Shown piece after piece: positions 52,835 to 61,000 of a stretch of 64,000 nucleotides of DNA. The DNA lies in assembly GCF_000720725.1 (NCBI RefSeq), contig NZ_JOCQ01000022.1, positions 1 to 64,000 on the forward strand. Direction: 5' to 3'. Both the position numbers and the translations under genes were made by a program. The notes under the pieces were generated by a model that saw only the letters and a list, made by a program, of their open reading frames with translations, searched no databases and was not told the origin of the DNA. The number at the start of each line of letters is the position of its first letter. Positions within the stretch are counted from its first letter, which is position 1. Origin of the DNA: Streptomyces rimosus subsp. rimosus (GTDB lineage: Bacteria; Actinomycetota; Actinomycetes; Streptomycetales; Streptomycetaceae).

Positions 52835-54322
52835 TCAGCAGGCGCGGTCGAGCACGTCGGCGGCCTCCCGTACGGACACCGCCCACGGCCGGTCCCGGGC
52901 CACGGTCGGTTCGAGGGCGTCCAGGAGGCGGACACAGGCGTCGGCGGTGGGGCGCCGGGCGCCGACGCGCACGGCCTGGTACAGGGCGACGGCGAGCGAG
53001 CCGTGCAGCAGGCGCAGCGTGCGGGCCTGCCGGAGCGCGGTGAACGCGGCCTGGATGCCGAACGGGACGATGTCCTGGTTGTGCCAGTTGGTGGGGACGC
53101 TCTGCATGGCGGCGGGCGTGGCGGCGCGGCGCATCGCGACGACGAGGGAGGTCGCGGCGAGCTGGACGCCCTGGACGCCGTGGTCGCGGCCGGGGTCCTC
53201 GGCGAGCATGGGATTCAGGCCGCCGTTGCGCCGGGTGTCGATCAGCAGGTCCAGCTGGCGTTCGGCGAGATTGGCCAGCTGGGCGGCGGTGATGGACATC
53301 AGGTCGGCGGCGAAGGCGACCTGCTGGCCGAAGAAGTTGCCGCCGTGGGCGACGACATCGCGCTCGGGGAAGAAGAGCGGGTTGTCGCTGATGCCGTTGA
53401 GGTCGTCGGTGACGACCTGGCGGGCGTGGCGCAGGCTGGTCTCCGCCGCCCCGAGGATGTGCGGCGCGCAGCGCAGGGTGTACGGCTCCTGGAGGGCGCG
53501 GGTGCCGCTGGGCCGGTGTCCGGTGAGCCGGTGGCGCAGGTCGGCGGCGCGGTGGGCGGTGTCGTCATGGCCCAGCGCCTCGAAGATCTCGGGGGCGGTG
53601 AAGTCGGGGCGGCAGCCCAGGACACCGGCGAGCAGGGCGGTCAGCGCCGTCCCGGCGGCGACCGAGCGGTGCAGCGCGGCGAGCGCGAGACCGGCGCCCG
53701 CGGCGGTGACGGAGGTGCCGTTGACCAGACCGAGGGCGTCCCGCCCGGACAGCTCCAGCGGCCGCAGCCCGGCCGCGGCGAGGGCCTCGGCGGCGGGCAT
53801 GCGCATGGCGCCGAGGTAGGCGTCGCCGCGCCCCTGGAGGGACCGGATGGCGTGGGCCAGCGGGGCAAGGTCGCCGCTGGCGCCGACCGAGCCGTACTCG
53901 GGCATGACCGGCGCGAAGGACGTGCCGAGCATGTCCACCAGGGCGTCCACGGCGGTGGGGGCCACACCGGAGTGACCCCGGGCCAGGCTCCACAGGCGGG
54001 TGAGCAGCGTGGCGCGGGCCACCGGCGGGTCCAGGTCCGGGCCCTGCCCGACTTCGAGGTGGCTGAGCACGTTCTCGCACTGGTCCGTGCCCTCGTCCTG
54101 GCCCGCGAAGACGACGAGGGGCCCGAAGCCGGTGGTGGTGCCGTAGATCTCGCGGCCCTTGTCGATGCAGATGTGCAGGTAGTCGTGGCAGCGCGCGACG
54201 GCCTTACGGGAGTCGTCGTCGAGCCGTACGGTGACGGGCCCGGCGGCGGTTTCGAGCGCCTCGGGGGTGAGGAGCGAGGGGAACTTCAGCTCGGCGGTGG
54301 GGGGCCGGAGAGTCGTGGGCAT
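52835..54322 (-). CDS. Aromatic amino-acid ammonia-lyase (MIO enzyme; HAL/PAL/TAL family)
   Basis: A 495-residue protein from ATG 54322. The MIO triad Ala148-Ser149-Gly150 is in GSVGASGDLAPLAH, the catalytic Tyr60 in IYGTTTGFG. The substrate-selecting pair reads Ser87-His88 (ENVLSHLEVGQG), as in histidine ammonia-lyases and aminomutases, not His-Leu (TAL) or Phe-Leu (PAL). It removes ammonia from an aromatic amino acid to give an aryl-acrylate. The context (CoA ligase, ketosynthase, P450) argues for biosynthesis, not histidine breakdown. It is the last gene of a four-gene leftward operon, 99 bp after the preceding stop. Confidence 0.9.
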   Translation of the reverse strand: MPTTLRPPTAELKFPSLLTPEALETAAGPVTVRLDDDSRKAVARCHDYLHICIDKGREIYGTTTGFGPLVVFAGQDEGTDQCENVLSHLEVGQGPDLDPPVARATLLTRLWSLARGHSGVAPTAVDALVDMLGTSFAPVMPEYGSVGASGDLAPLAHAIRSLQGRGDAYLGAMRMPAAEALAAAGLRPLELSGRDALGLVNGTSVTAAGAGLALAALHRSVAAGTALTALLAGVLGCRPDFTAPEIFEALGHDDTAHRAADLRHRLTGHRPSGTRALQEPYTLRCAPHILGAAETSLRHARQVVTDDLNGISDNPLFFPERDVVAHGGNFFGQQVAFAADLMSITAAQLANLAERQLDLLIDTRRNGGLNPMLAEDPGRDHGVQGVQLAATSLVVAMRRAATPAAMQSVPTNWHNQDIVPFGIQAAFTALRQARTLRLLHGSLAVALYQAVRVGARRPTADACVRLLDALEPTVARDRPWAVSVREAADVLDRAC

Positions 54323-54421
54323 CGTCTTCCTTGGGAGAGGGTTCGGTGCGGGCCGCCGGGGACGGTGCGGCTGCGGTGGCTGACGGGGGTACGGCCGGTG
54401 TGCGGCGCCGGTAGCGGTCCG

Positions 54422-54973
54422 CTAAGGGCGGACGGGACCGTCGGCTGTGCGCGGGGTTCGGAGGCTGCCGGTCGTGAACAGGTGGGCCCAGGCCGTACCG
54501 GGTGCTCCCGGGCCGTCGCCCGGATCGGCGGCGATGGCCAGGACCTGGTCGGCGTCGCCCGTCGCGAGGAGGCGGGCCGCCGTGCCACGGGCCGCGGCGA
54601 GCGGGCCGCCGATGGCGAGCGTGGCGACGAGCGGGCCGGTCAGGCCCCATACCGCGCTGAGATGGCCGAGCGCCGTGGAGGGCACGTTCTGGAACAGCAG
54701 TGGTTTGGGCACCTGGCGCCGTTCGGCCACCGCGTCGTCGATGGCGGTCTGGGTGACCGTGTCGCCGCGGGTGGCCGCGAGGACGAGCGCGGTACGCGGG
54801 CCGATGTCCGGGGGCAGCGGGGGCGTGCCGTACCGGTCGGTGAGGCAGCGTTCCCCGACGGCCACCAGCAGCGGCGCGAAGGCGGAGGTGTCGAAGCGCG
54901 GCACCTCCGGCAGGCGGGCCGCCGGGTCGTCCGGGGGCGGCCACTGGGCGCGGGTCTCGACGGTCAGTTCCAT
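54422..54973 (-). CDS. Short ketosynthase-like protein (Ketoacyl-synt_2 type)
   Basis: A 183-residue protein from ATG 54973 (MELTVETRAQWPPP), GAGG upstream. It reads like the N-terminal half of a ketosynthase fold: TALVLAATRGDTVTQTAI, PKPLLFQNVPSTALGHLSAV, WGLTGPLVATLA, then a short QVLAIAAD strand. No active-site Cys or His pair is present. Such pieces act as partner or chain-length subunits in some type II-like systems. It sits between the full ketosynthase and the ammonia-lyase and probably pairs with the ketosynthase. Confidence 0.7.
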   Translation of the reverse strand: MELTVETRAQWPPPDDPAARLPEVPRFDTSAFAPLLVAVGERCLTDRYGTPPLPPDIGPRTALVLAATRGDTVTQTAIDDAVAERRQVPKPLLFQNVPSTALGHLSAVWGLTGPLVATLAIGGPLAAARGTAARLLATGDADQVLAIAADPGDGPGAPGTAWAHLFTTGSLRTPRTADGPVRP

Positions 54974-55032
54974 GGCGTCCTCATGGGGCTCTGCCCGCAC
55001 GCATGACGTCGTGCGGCACGGGTGGACTTCGG

Positions 55033-56097
55033 TCACGGCATCGCCAGGAGGAGGGCCGTGCAGACGCCTCCGAACCCGCTGTTGAGGCTGAGGGCGTAGC
55101 GGGAGCGCGGGGCGCGGCCCGGGTCGAGTACGAGGTCGAGGGGGCAGTCCTCGTCCGGGCCGAGGTGGTTGGCGTTGACGGGCAGCTCGCCGTGGCGGAA
55201 GGCGAGCGCGCAGACGGCCAGTTCGACCAGGCCGGAGGCTTCCAGGCAGTGCCCGTGCAGGGCCTTGGTGGAGCTGACCGGGGTCCGTACGCCGTGCGGG
55301 GCCAGCGCGCTGACGATGGCGGCGGCCTCGCCCGCGTCGAAGGCGGGGGTGGCGGTGGCGTGGGCGTTCACGTACCCGATCCGGTCGCCGGTGAGCTTCG
55401 CGCGGCGCAGCGCGGTGGCCACGGCCGCGGCGGGGCCCCGGCCCTCGGGGTGCGGGCGGCAGACGTGGTGGGCCTCGGCGGCGTTGCCCCAGCCGCGGAC
55501 GACGGCCCACGGCGGTGCGGTGCCGGTGCGTTCGAGGACCACGGCGGCGGCGCCGTCGCCGAGCACCGGGCCGTCGCGGCCCGCGCTGAAGGGGCGGCAG
55601 ACGCCGCCGGGGGCGAGGATGCCGGCGCTGTCGAAGGCGGCGAACATGCTCGCGTCGACGAAACTGGCGCCGGCCACGACGGCGCGCCGCTCGGCGGTGG
55701 TCGCGATGAGGTGGGACGCCTCGGCGACGGCGGTGTTGGAGGCCGCGCAGGCGGCGGTGTGGACGGTGAGCGCCTCGCGCAGGCCGCAGGCGCCCGCCGC
55801 CTCGACGGCCAGGGCCGCCGTGTCGGGGCCGGCGTGCAGGGCGAGGACGAGGGGGGTGGCGGCCCGGTCGGCCGCGGTCAGCTCCGCCTGGTCGCAGGCC
55901 TCGCCGATGAGGTGGGTCAGCTCCGTGAACAGGTCGGGGGTGCCGGGGACGGTGGCGGCGTCGTGGGCGCGGTGCCGTGCGGTGTCGAAGCGGGTGACCG
56001 GGGTGGTGGCGGGGGTGGCGGAGGTCAGGCCCTTCCAGAGCGCGTCCGGGCCGCGGCCGTACGCGGTGAGGACCGACAGGCCGGTGACGCGCGCCAT
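55033..56097 (-). CDS. Beta-ketoacyl synthase (FabF-like, compact)
   Basis: A 354-residue protein from ATG 56097, overlapping the P450 stop by one base (TGATG). The triad is complete: Cys117 in HTAACAASNTA, His246 in NAHATATP, His283 in LHGHCLEASG, with Lys278 before it. It is shorter than FabF (about 410), with a reduced N-terminal lobe. Motif details differ (NAHATAT for NAHGTGT; HCLEASG for HTLGAAG), so it belongs to a divergent branch. It would extend or condense an acyl thioester, perhaps the aryl-acrylyl unit from the ammonia-lyase. No ACP gene is seen in the cluster. Confidence 0.88.
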   Translation of the reverse strand: MARVTGLSVLTAYGRGPDALWKGLTSATPATTPVTRFDTARHRAHDAATVPGTPDLFTELTHLIGEACDQAELTAADRAATPLVLALHAGPDTAALAVEAAGACGLREALTVHTAACAASNTAVAEASHLIATTAERRAVVAGASFVDASMFAAFDSAGILAPGGVCRPFSAGRDGPVLGDGAAAVVLERTGTAPPWAVVRGWGNAAEAHHVCRPHPEGRGPAAAVATALRRAKLTGDRIGYVNAHATATPAFDAGEAAAIVSALAPHGVRTPVSSTKALHGHCLEASGLVELAVCALAFRHGELPVNANHLGPDEDCPLDLVLDPGRAPRSRYALSLNSGFGGVCTALLLAMP

Positions 56098-57356
56098 CAG
56101 GAGACCACCGCGTGCCGTGGCTGGAAGGTGACGGGCAGCTCCGTCAGGCCCGCGGTGACGTGCAGATGGGTGATGCCGCCCGTGGAGCCGCGCTGCCAGG
56201 GCAGGGTGTCGAGCGGCCGGGCGGCGGCGAGTCCGGGCAGACGGTGCAGCACGGCACCGAGGGCCGTACGGCACAGCCCGACCGCGAACTGACTGCCGAG
56301 GCAGAAATGCGGGCCGTGCGCGAAGACCAGGTCCTGGCCGGGGGCCCGGTCGAGGTCGAGGTGGTTGGGGGCGGTGAAGCGGCGCGGGTCGCGGTTGGCG
56401 AGGGCGATGTGCACGATCACCGCGTCCCCCGGCGCCAGCTCGGCGCCGTACAGCTCCATCGGCCGGGTGGCGAAGCGCGGCATGGTGGCGGCCAGCGGGG
56501 AGGTGTAGCGCAGCAGTTCGCCGAGGCCGTCGGCGACCCGGGCGGGGTCGGCGAGGAGGTCGGGGCGGTGCCAGAGCGCGTACAGGCTCGATGTGAGGAA
56601 GTCGGCGACCGGTTCGTAGGCGGAGACGAGCAGCAGGAAGAGGGTGGAGGTCAGCTGCCCTTCGTCCAGGCCGGTGGCGTCGGCGTGCGCGATCATCCCG
56701 CTGACGGCGTCCGGCCCGGGTCCGTCCCGCCGGTGGGCCACGAGGTCGTGCAGCAGCTCGCTCATGGCCGTACGGTCGGCGGCGTACCGCACGCGGTCCG
56801 GGGAGCCGGGGGGATCGAACAGCGGGGACGGGCCCCAGCGCCGCAGTTCCAGGGCGCGCCGGACGAATTCCGGCGGATAGCCGAGGTGTTCGGTGATGGC
56901 CCGGACGGCGAAGGGGTGGGCGAAATCGTGGACGAGGTCGGCGCGGCCCCGTCCGGCGATCTCGTCGAGCAGGCTCTCGGCGAGCGCTTCCGCGCGGTCG
57001 GCGGTGGCCCGCACCCGCTCGGGCGTGAACGCCGACGCGCCCAGCTCGCGCAGCTGCCGATGAAGCTCGCCGTCGTTGTTGAGCATGCTGCGGACGATGC
57101 TGTCGGTGACCTCCTTGTCGGTGAAGGCCAGATAGTCCGTCCAGCGCTCGCCGCCCCGGACGGCCGGTTTCGCGAACCCGGTGTCCGTCAGCACCTGGCG
57201 TGCCGCGTCGTACCCGGACGCGACCCAGGCGGTGGAGCCGTCGGGCAGCTCCGCGCGCCACACCGGGGGCTCGCCACGGGTGTCGATGCGCTCGGCCTCG
57301 GGGCTGTGGCGGACCCGCGCGTCCATCAGAAGTGCCGTACCGGGCCCTGCGGTCAC
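56097..57356 (-). CDS. Cytochrome P450
   Basis: A 419-residue protein from GTG 57356, GGGAGG upstream. Haem ligand Cys352 in FAHGPHFCLG, ExxR as Glu280-Arg283 (ELLR), and the PERF-like FTAPNHLDLDR. The I-helix oxygen-activating motif AG-x-(E/D)-T is replaced by Ala246-Tyr247-Glu248-Pro249, so the conserved Thr is a Pro. Similar losses occur in P450s with atypical chemistry. It is the first gene of the leftward operon and probably oxidises the cluster product or a tethered substrate. Confidence 0.92.
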   Translation of the reverse strand: MTAGPGTALLMDARVRHSPEAERIDTRGEPPVWRAELPDGSTAWVASGYDAARQVLTDTGFAKPAVRGGERWTDYLAFTDKEVTDSIVRSMLNNDGELHRQLRELGASAFTPERVRATADRAEALAESLLDEIAGRGRADLVHDFAHPFAVRAITEHLGYPPEFVRRALELRRWGPSPLFDPPGSPDRVRYAADRTAMSELLHDLVAHRRDGPGPDAVSGMIAHADATGLDEGQLTSTLFLLLVSAYEPVADFLTSSLYALWHRPDLLADPARVADGLGELLRYTSPLAATMPRFATRPMELYGAELAPGDAVIVHIALANRDPRRFTAPNHLDLDRAPGQDLVFAHGPHFCLGSQFAVGLCRTALGAVLHRLPGLAAARPLDTLPWQRGSTGGITHLHVTAGLTELPVTFQPRHAVVS

Positions 57357-57392
57357 CGCAGCCTCCCCACTCGTCGAAGTCGGACACGTAGC

Positions 57393-57429
57393 GTCACTAT
57401 TAAATTACCATCAGTGACATCTCATCACT
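57393..57429. promoter_or_regulatory. Bidirectional promoter with repeated GTGA half-sites
   Basis: GTCACT (57393) and AGTGAC (57413) form an inverted repeat with a 14-nt AT-rich spacer. AGTGA (57413) and TCACT (57425) form a second, with a 7-nt spacer. This AT-rich gap between the P450 operon and the ligase gene is a likely shared control region. Confidence 0.45.
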
Positions 57430-57479
57430 ACGCACCTCACCCGCACGGGTGAAGCGCCCCATCGGCACCCGAGGCGGAC

Positions 57480-57525
57480 GGAGCGGAAACGGCACATGTA
57501 CACGGAGCGGAAGCGGCATATGTAC
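57480..57525 (+). repeat. 22-bp tandem duplication of ribosome site and start codon
   Basis: Two copies (57480-57501 and 57504-57525), each with GGAGCGGAA and an ATGTAC start, with a 24-bp in-frame period and two mismatches. The ligase gene therefore has two similar starts, 57496 and 57520. Confidence 0.9.
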
Positions 57526-59073
57526 GACGAGGGCATCGGCAGCTGGGCCGCACGGCGTGCCCGGCGCACCCCGCACCGCACGGCACTCGTCCACGACGGC
57601 GCGACGGTCACTTACGCCGACCTGGACGACCGGACCGCCCGCATCGCCCGCGCCCTGCGGGACCACGGTGTGCGCCAGGGCGACCGGGTGGCCTTCCTCG
57701 GCCCCAACCGGCCCGCCTTCCTGGCGTCCCTGTTCGCCGCGGGCCTGGTGGGCGCGGTCTTCGTCCCGTTCAACGTACGGCTCGCCCCACCGGAACTGGC
57801 CTGGCAGCTGGCGGACTGCGGGGCCCGGGTGCTGCTCCGGTCCGGAAACCGGTCCGAAAGCACGGACGTTGCGGGCATGGCGGAGGCGGGCGCATCGGCC
57901 ATGGACGCAGCAGTGATGGACGCGGACGACGCAGCCGTACGGAACAAAGCCGCGCGGGACGAACGAGCCGCGACCGTCGCGGCCGACGACCCCTGCCTCA
58001 TCCTCTACACCTCCGGCACCACCGGACGGCCCAAGGGCGCCGTGCTCACCCACGCCAACCTCACGTGGAACGCCGTCAACGTCCTGATCGACGAGGACCT
58101 GACGGCCGACGAGGTCGCCCTGGTCGCGGCGCCGCTCTACCACGCCGCAGCGCTGGGCATGCAGGCCCTGCCGGTGCTGCTGAAGGGCGGTACGTGCGTC
58201 CTGATGGAGACCTTCGACGCGGGCGCGGCGCTCGAAGCGGTCGAGCGGTACCGCGTCACGTCCCTGTTCGGCGTCCCCACCATGTTCCGGCGGATCGCCG
58301 CCCACCCGCGATGGCCGCATGCCGACCTGTCGTCCCTGCGCACTCTGGTCTGCGGCGGTGCGCCCGTACCCCAAGCCCTGACCGCCGCGTACGAACAGCG
58401 GGGACTGACACTCCGTCAGGGGTACGGCCTGACGGAGGCGGCCCCCGGCGTCCTGCTGACGCAGCACCGGCCCGCCGGCACCGGACCGGCACACGCCGAT
58501 GCCCGGCCGGCGCACTCGGGCGTGCCGCACTTCTTCACCGACGTGCGCGTCGCGGCCCCCGGCCCGGCGGACACCACCGCGACGGACACCGCCACCGCCA
58601 CCGGCCGGACCGGCGAACTCCTCGTACGCGGCCCGAACGTCATGACCGGCTACTGGAACCGGCCCCGGGAGACCGAGGCCGCGCTCACCGACGGCTGGCT
58701 CCGCACCGGCGACGCCGCACGCGTCGACGCGCACGGCGGGCTGACCGTCGTGGACCGCCTCAAAGAGGTGATCATCTCAGGCGGCGAGAACGTCTACCCG
58801 GCCGAGGTCGAGCACGCGCTGCTGGCCCACCCGGACGTCGCCGACTGCGCCGTGATCCCCGTGCCCGACGCGGAATGGGGCGAGGTCGGCCGCGCGGTCC
58901 TGGTGGCGGCACCGGGCGTGACCCTCGACGCGGAAGCGGTCCTCGCCTCCCTCACCGGCCGGCTGGCCGCGTACAAGATCCCCCGCTCCGCCGTGCTCGC
59001 GCCGGACCTTCCCCGCACCGGCACGGGCAAGCCCGTACGCCGGCAGATCCGCGCACGCTACGGCTCGGCGTAG
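57520..59073 (+). CDS. AMP-dependent acyl-CoA synthetase/ligase
   Basis: About 517 residues from ATG 57520, or 525 from ATG 57496. ANL-family motifs: P-loop LYTSGTTGRPKGA, GYGLTEAAPGVLL, WLRTGDAARVDAHG, DRLKEVIISGGENVYPAEVE and the C-terminal Lys in TGTGKPVRRQ. It activates a carboxylic acid to an acyl-adenylate and then a thioester. Divergent from the P450/ketosynthase/ammonia-lyase operon, it would activate the aryl-acrylate made by the lyase. A low-complexity DTTATDTATATG loop is inserted near residue 365. Confidence 0.93.
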   Translation: MYDEGIGSWAARRARRTPHRTALVHDGATVTYADLDDRTARIARALRDHGVRQGDRVAFLGPNRPAFLASLFAAGLVGAVFVPFNVRLAPPELAWQLADCGARVLLRSGNRSESTDVAGMAEAGASAMDAAVMDADDAAVRNKAARDERAATVAADDPCLILYTSGTTGRPKGAVLTHANLTWNAVNVLIDEDLTADEVALVAAPLYHAAALGMQALPVLLKGGTCVLMETFDAGAALEAVERYRVTSLFGVPTMFRRIAAHPRWPHADLSSLRTLVCGGAPVPQALTAAYEQRGLTLRQGYGLTEAAPGVLLTQHRPAGTGPAHADARPAHSGVPHFFTDVRVAAPGPADTTATDTATATGRTGELLVRGPNVMTGYWNRPRETEAALTDGWLRTGDAARVDAHGGLTVVDRLKEVIISGGENVYPAEVEHALLAHPDVADCAVIPVPDAEWGEVGRAVLVAAPGVTLDAEAVLASLTGRLAAYKIPRSAVLAPDLPRTGTGKPVRRQIRARYGSA

Positions 59074-59113
59074 CACGGAAACCCCTCGGCGATGGCCCCT
59101 CAGCGACGCCCCC

Positions 59114-59464
59114 TCAGCGATGACTCACCACATTCACCACCTTCCCGTTCGGATCCCGCACGAAGAACCGCCGCACCCCCCACTCCTCGTCGCGCAACTC
59201 CCGCACGATCGGCGCCCCGGCGGCCACCACCGCGGCATACACGGCGTCCACGTCCTCCACCTCGACACTCATGTCCGGCGGGGTGTCCGGCGCGCCACGG
59301 TCCTCGGTCATGAGGATGACCTGCGCCGTGGGATTCTCCGGCGACGCCATCGTCATCACCCACCCGAGATTCATCACCTCCTCGAACCCGAGCAGACCGT
59401 AGAACTCGCGGCTTTCCCCCAGGTCCTGCGTGTGGATGTCGGGCACGACTCTGCGGATGGACAT
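59114..59464 (-). CDS. VOC (glyoxalase/bleomycin-resistance fold) family protein
   Basis: A 116-residue protein from ATG 59464 behind AGGGGAG. The paired beta-alpha-beta-beta-beta modules are visible: IHTQDLGESREFYGLLGFEE, and VEDVDAVYAAVVAAGAPIVR ending FVRDPNGKVVNVVSH. These resemble small metal-dependent or ligand-binding VOC proteins. Convergent with the ligase gene; no link to it is shown. Function unknown. Confidence 0.85.
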   Translation of the reverse strand: MSIRRVVPDIHTQDLGESREFYGLLGFEEVMNLGWVMTMASPENPTAQVILMTEDRGAPDTPPDMSVEVEDVDAVYAAVVAAGAPIVRELRDEEWGVRRFFVRDPNGKVVNVVSHR

Positions 59465-59938
59465 CGGCGGCTCCCCTTCGGACGCGGCATAGAGCGCGTG
59501 CGGCACGGCACGCGGCAGCCCGGGCCCCGGCGGTGGAGCAGTCATCCGGACGGCAACACCAACTATCGCAGCAGCCACTGACAACGGTGGCACATGCCGG
59601 GCACGACGGCGGTAGAGGGCACCGCGCCTCCGAGTGCGGACATGCCATCTACGACGGATCTCCATATAAGTTTCCGATCTGCAGAAAACTCACCTGCGCG
59701 ATTCCGGAATATCCACGACTCGGCGCAAGCGAATCGTCGCTTGGTCTGGCCTGTAGCACCACCCTCCTAACCCCCGTACGAGTGAAGCACCTACTTGCGC
59801 GGAATCGCTTCTTCCGGCTACACGCTTGGAGGTTGGCCAACATGTCCACCGGGACGCCAACGACATCGTGTTTCACTCCTTAGAACCGAAGAGTCGCCTG
59901 CCCAGCTCAGGCGACCCACACACAGAAGGCGGTTCTTC
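59465..59938. other. Lower-GC boundary of an inserted segment, no clear gene
   Basis: GC content falls within this stretch. One forward frame contains a Cys/His-rich piece (ECGHAIYDGSPYKFPICRKL) that could be a decayed zinc-binding protein, but it has no good start or continuation. A 75-codon reverse frame (59649-59876) is not convincing. I read this as the left edge of foreign DNA. Confidence 0.5.
59893..59915. terminator. Hairpin GTCGCCTG-cccagct-CAGGCGAC
   Basis: A perfect 8-bp stem and 7-nt loop lies 23 nt before the start of the DGQHR protein gene. It may be an upstream terminator, attenuator or the operator for that gene. Confidence 0.5.
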
Positions 59939-60790
59939 GTGATCAAGGCGAAGATTGAGACTGTCACCCCCGAACGAGCACAGAAGTGGCTCAGCGAAAA
60001 CAATCGAGGCAACAGGCAACTCAGCACCGGACACGTCGCATCTTTGGCCCGCGCGTTGGAACGCAATGAGTGGCGCGTCCACCACCAAGGGATCGCATTC
60101 ACCACTGAAGGCCGACTACTGGACGGCCAACACCGCCTCGCCGCCATCGTCCAGGCAAGAAAGTCAGCTGAAATCATGGTTGCTCGTGGCGTAGATCCCG
60201 CCACCTTTTCCGTAATGGACACCGGCAAGCGGAGAACCGCACGGGATTTGCTGCATCTGGAAGGAGAGAAGCGAGCTCAGCAACTTGCCGCAGCACTACG
60301 CGGACTGTTCTTGTACCGACGTGCCCCCAAGGCGGGCTGGCTTGGTCCCTCAGCCAGCCTCAGCCACGATCAGCTACGCAATCTTCTCAACGAGAACCCG
60401 GGTATCCGCAGCGCATTGGAGAAGGGGTTCTCACTCAATCGAGAGGTTCGACTATCCATCACAGCTGCCGCTGTAGGCTGGCACGTGACTTCGACCGATC
60501 GTCCTGACATCAATCAGGATGATTGGTATGAGGGGCTAGCGACAGGTGCAAACCTCAAGCGCAATGACCCACGACTGGTACTCCGAAACACAATGTTTGC
60601 ACTCCGCCAAGGAAGGTCCTCGCGAAAGCGTGACGACTCTCGCGAGCATCTTGCTTACTACCTGAAGGCATGGAACGCATGGGCCGAAGGCCGGTCCATC
60701 AAGCTCCTGCGCAGAAATGCCGGTGAAGCCTTGCCCCTTGTCACTCTGGCCGGGGCGTCGGAAGCCAACGATGAGGGACGTCTCATGTAA
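59939..60790 (+). CDS. Phage-like DGQHR/ParB-fold protein
   Basis: About 283 residues from GTG 59939, AGAAGG upstream. The N-terminal 100 residues fit the ParB/sulfiredoxin-like proteins of phages and mobile elements: TPERAQKWLSENNRGNRQLS, then ALERNEWRVHHQGIAFTTEG, then LLDGQHRLAAIV and MDTGKRRTARDLL. The rest is helical. Codon use is clearly less GC-biased than in neighbours, which indicates recent transfer. No integrase or other phage gene is intact around it. Its role (DNA or nucleotide processing) is not known. Confidence 0.75.
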   Translation: MIKAKIETVTPERAQKWLSENNRGNRQLSTGHVASLARALERNEWRVHHQGIAFTTEGRLLDGQHRLAAIVQARKSAEIMVARGVDPATFSVMDTGKRRTARDLLHLEGEKRAQQLAAALRGLFLYRRAPKAGWLGPSASLSHDQLRNLLNENPGIRSALEKGFSLNREVRLSITAAAVGWHVTSTDRPDINQDDWYEGLATGANLKRNDPRLVLRNTMFALRQGRSSRKRDDSREHLAYYLKAWNAWAEGRSIKLLRRNAGEALPLVTLAGASEANDEGRLM

Positions 60791-61000
60791 GGGCGGGCGC
60801 GTCACCAACCGTCCCGCACGGCCGCGCGTTCAGTGCGAACACCACCGCACATGCATGCGCACCTGCGCTACTGCCAGCCGTTCGGCCGGCGATTATCACG
60901 GAAGGTGCTGCGCACAACACAGCATCGTTCATCCCAGCGGGAGAGCAATAGGAAACGAGGTGACAACCACGTCGCTTTTGGGAACGCTGCCGGAAACTCT

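Noticed and set aside
57520..59073. Assignment of the ligase as 4-coumarate-CoA ligase
   Set aside because: The general ANL motifs fit many acyl-CoA synthetases; substrate-pocket residues cannot be judged by eye, so only the class is given.
59649..59876. 75-codon minus-strand ORF in the low-GC segment
   Set aside because: Start is too close to its ribosome-like site, and the product has no family resemblance.
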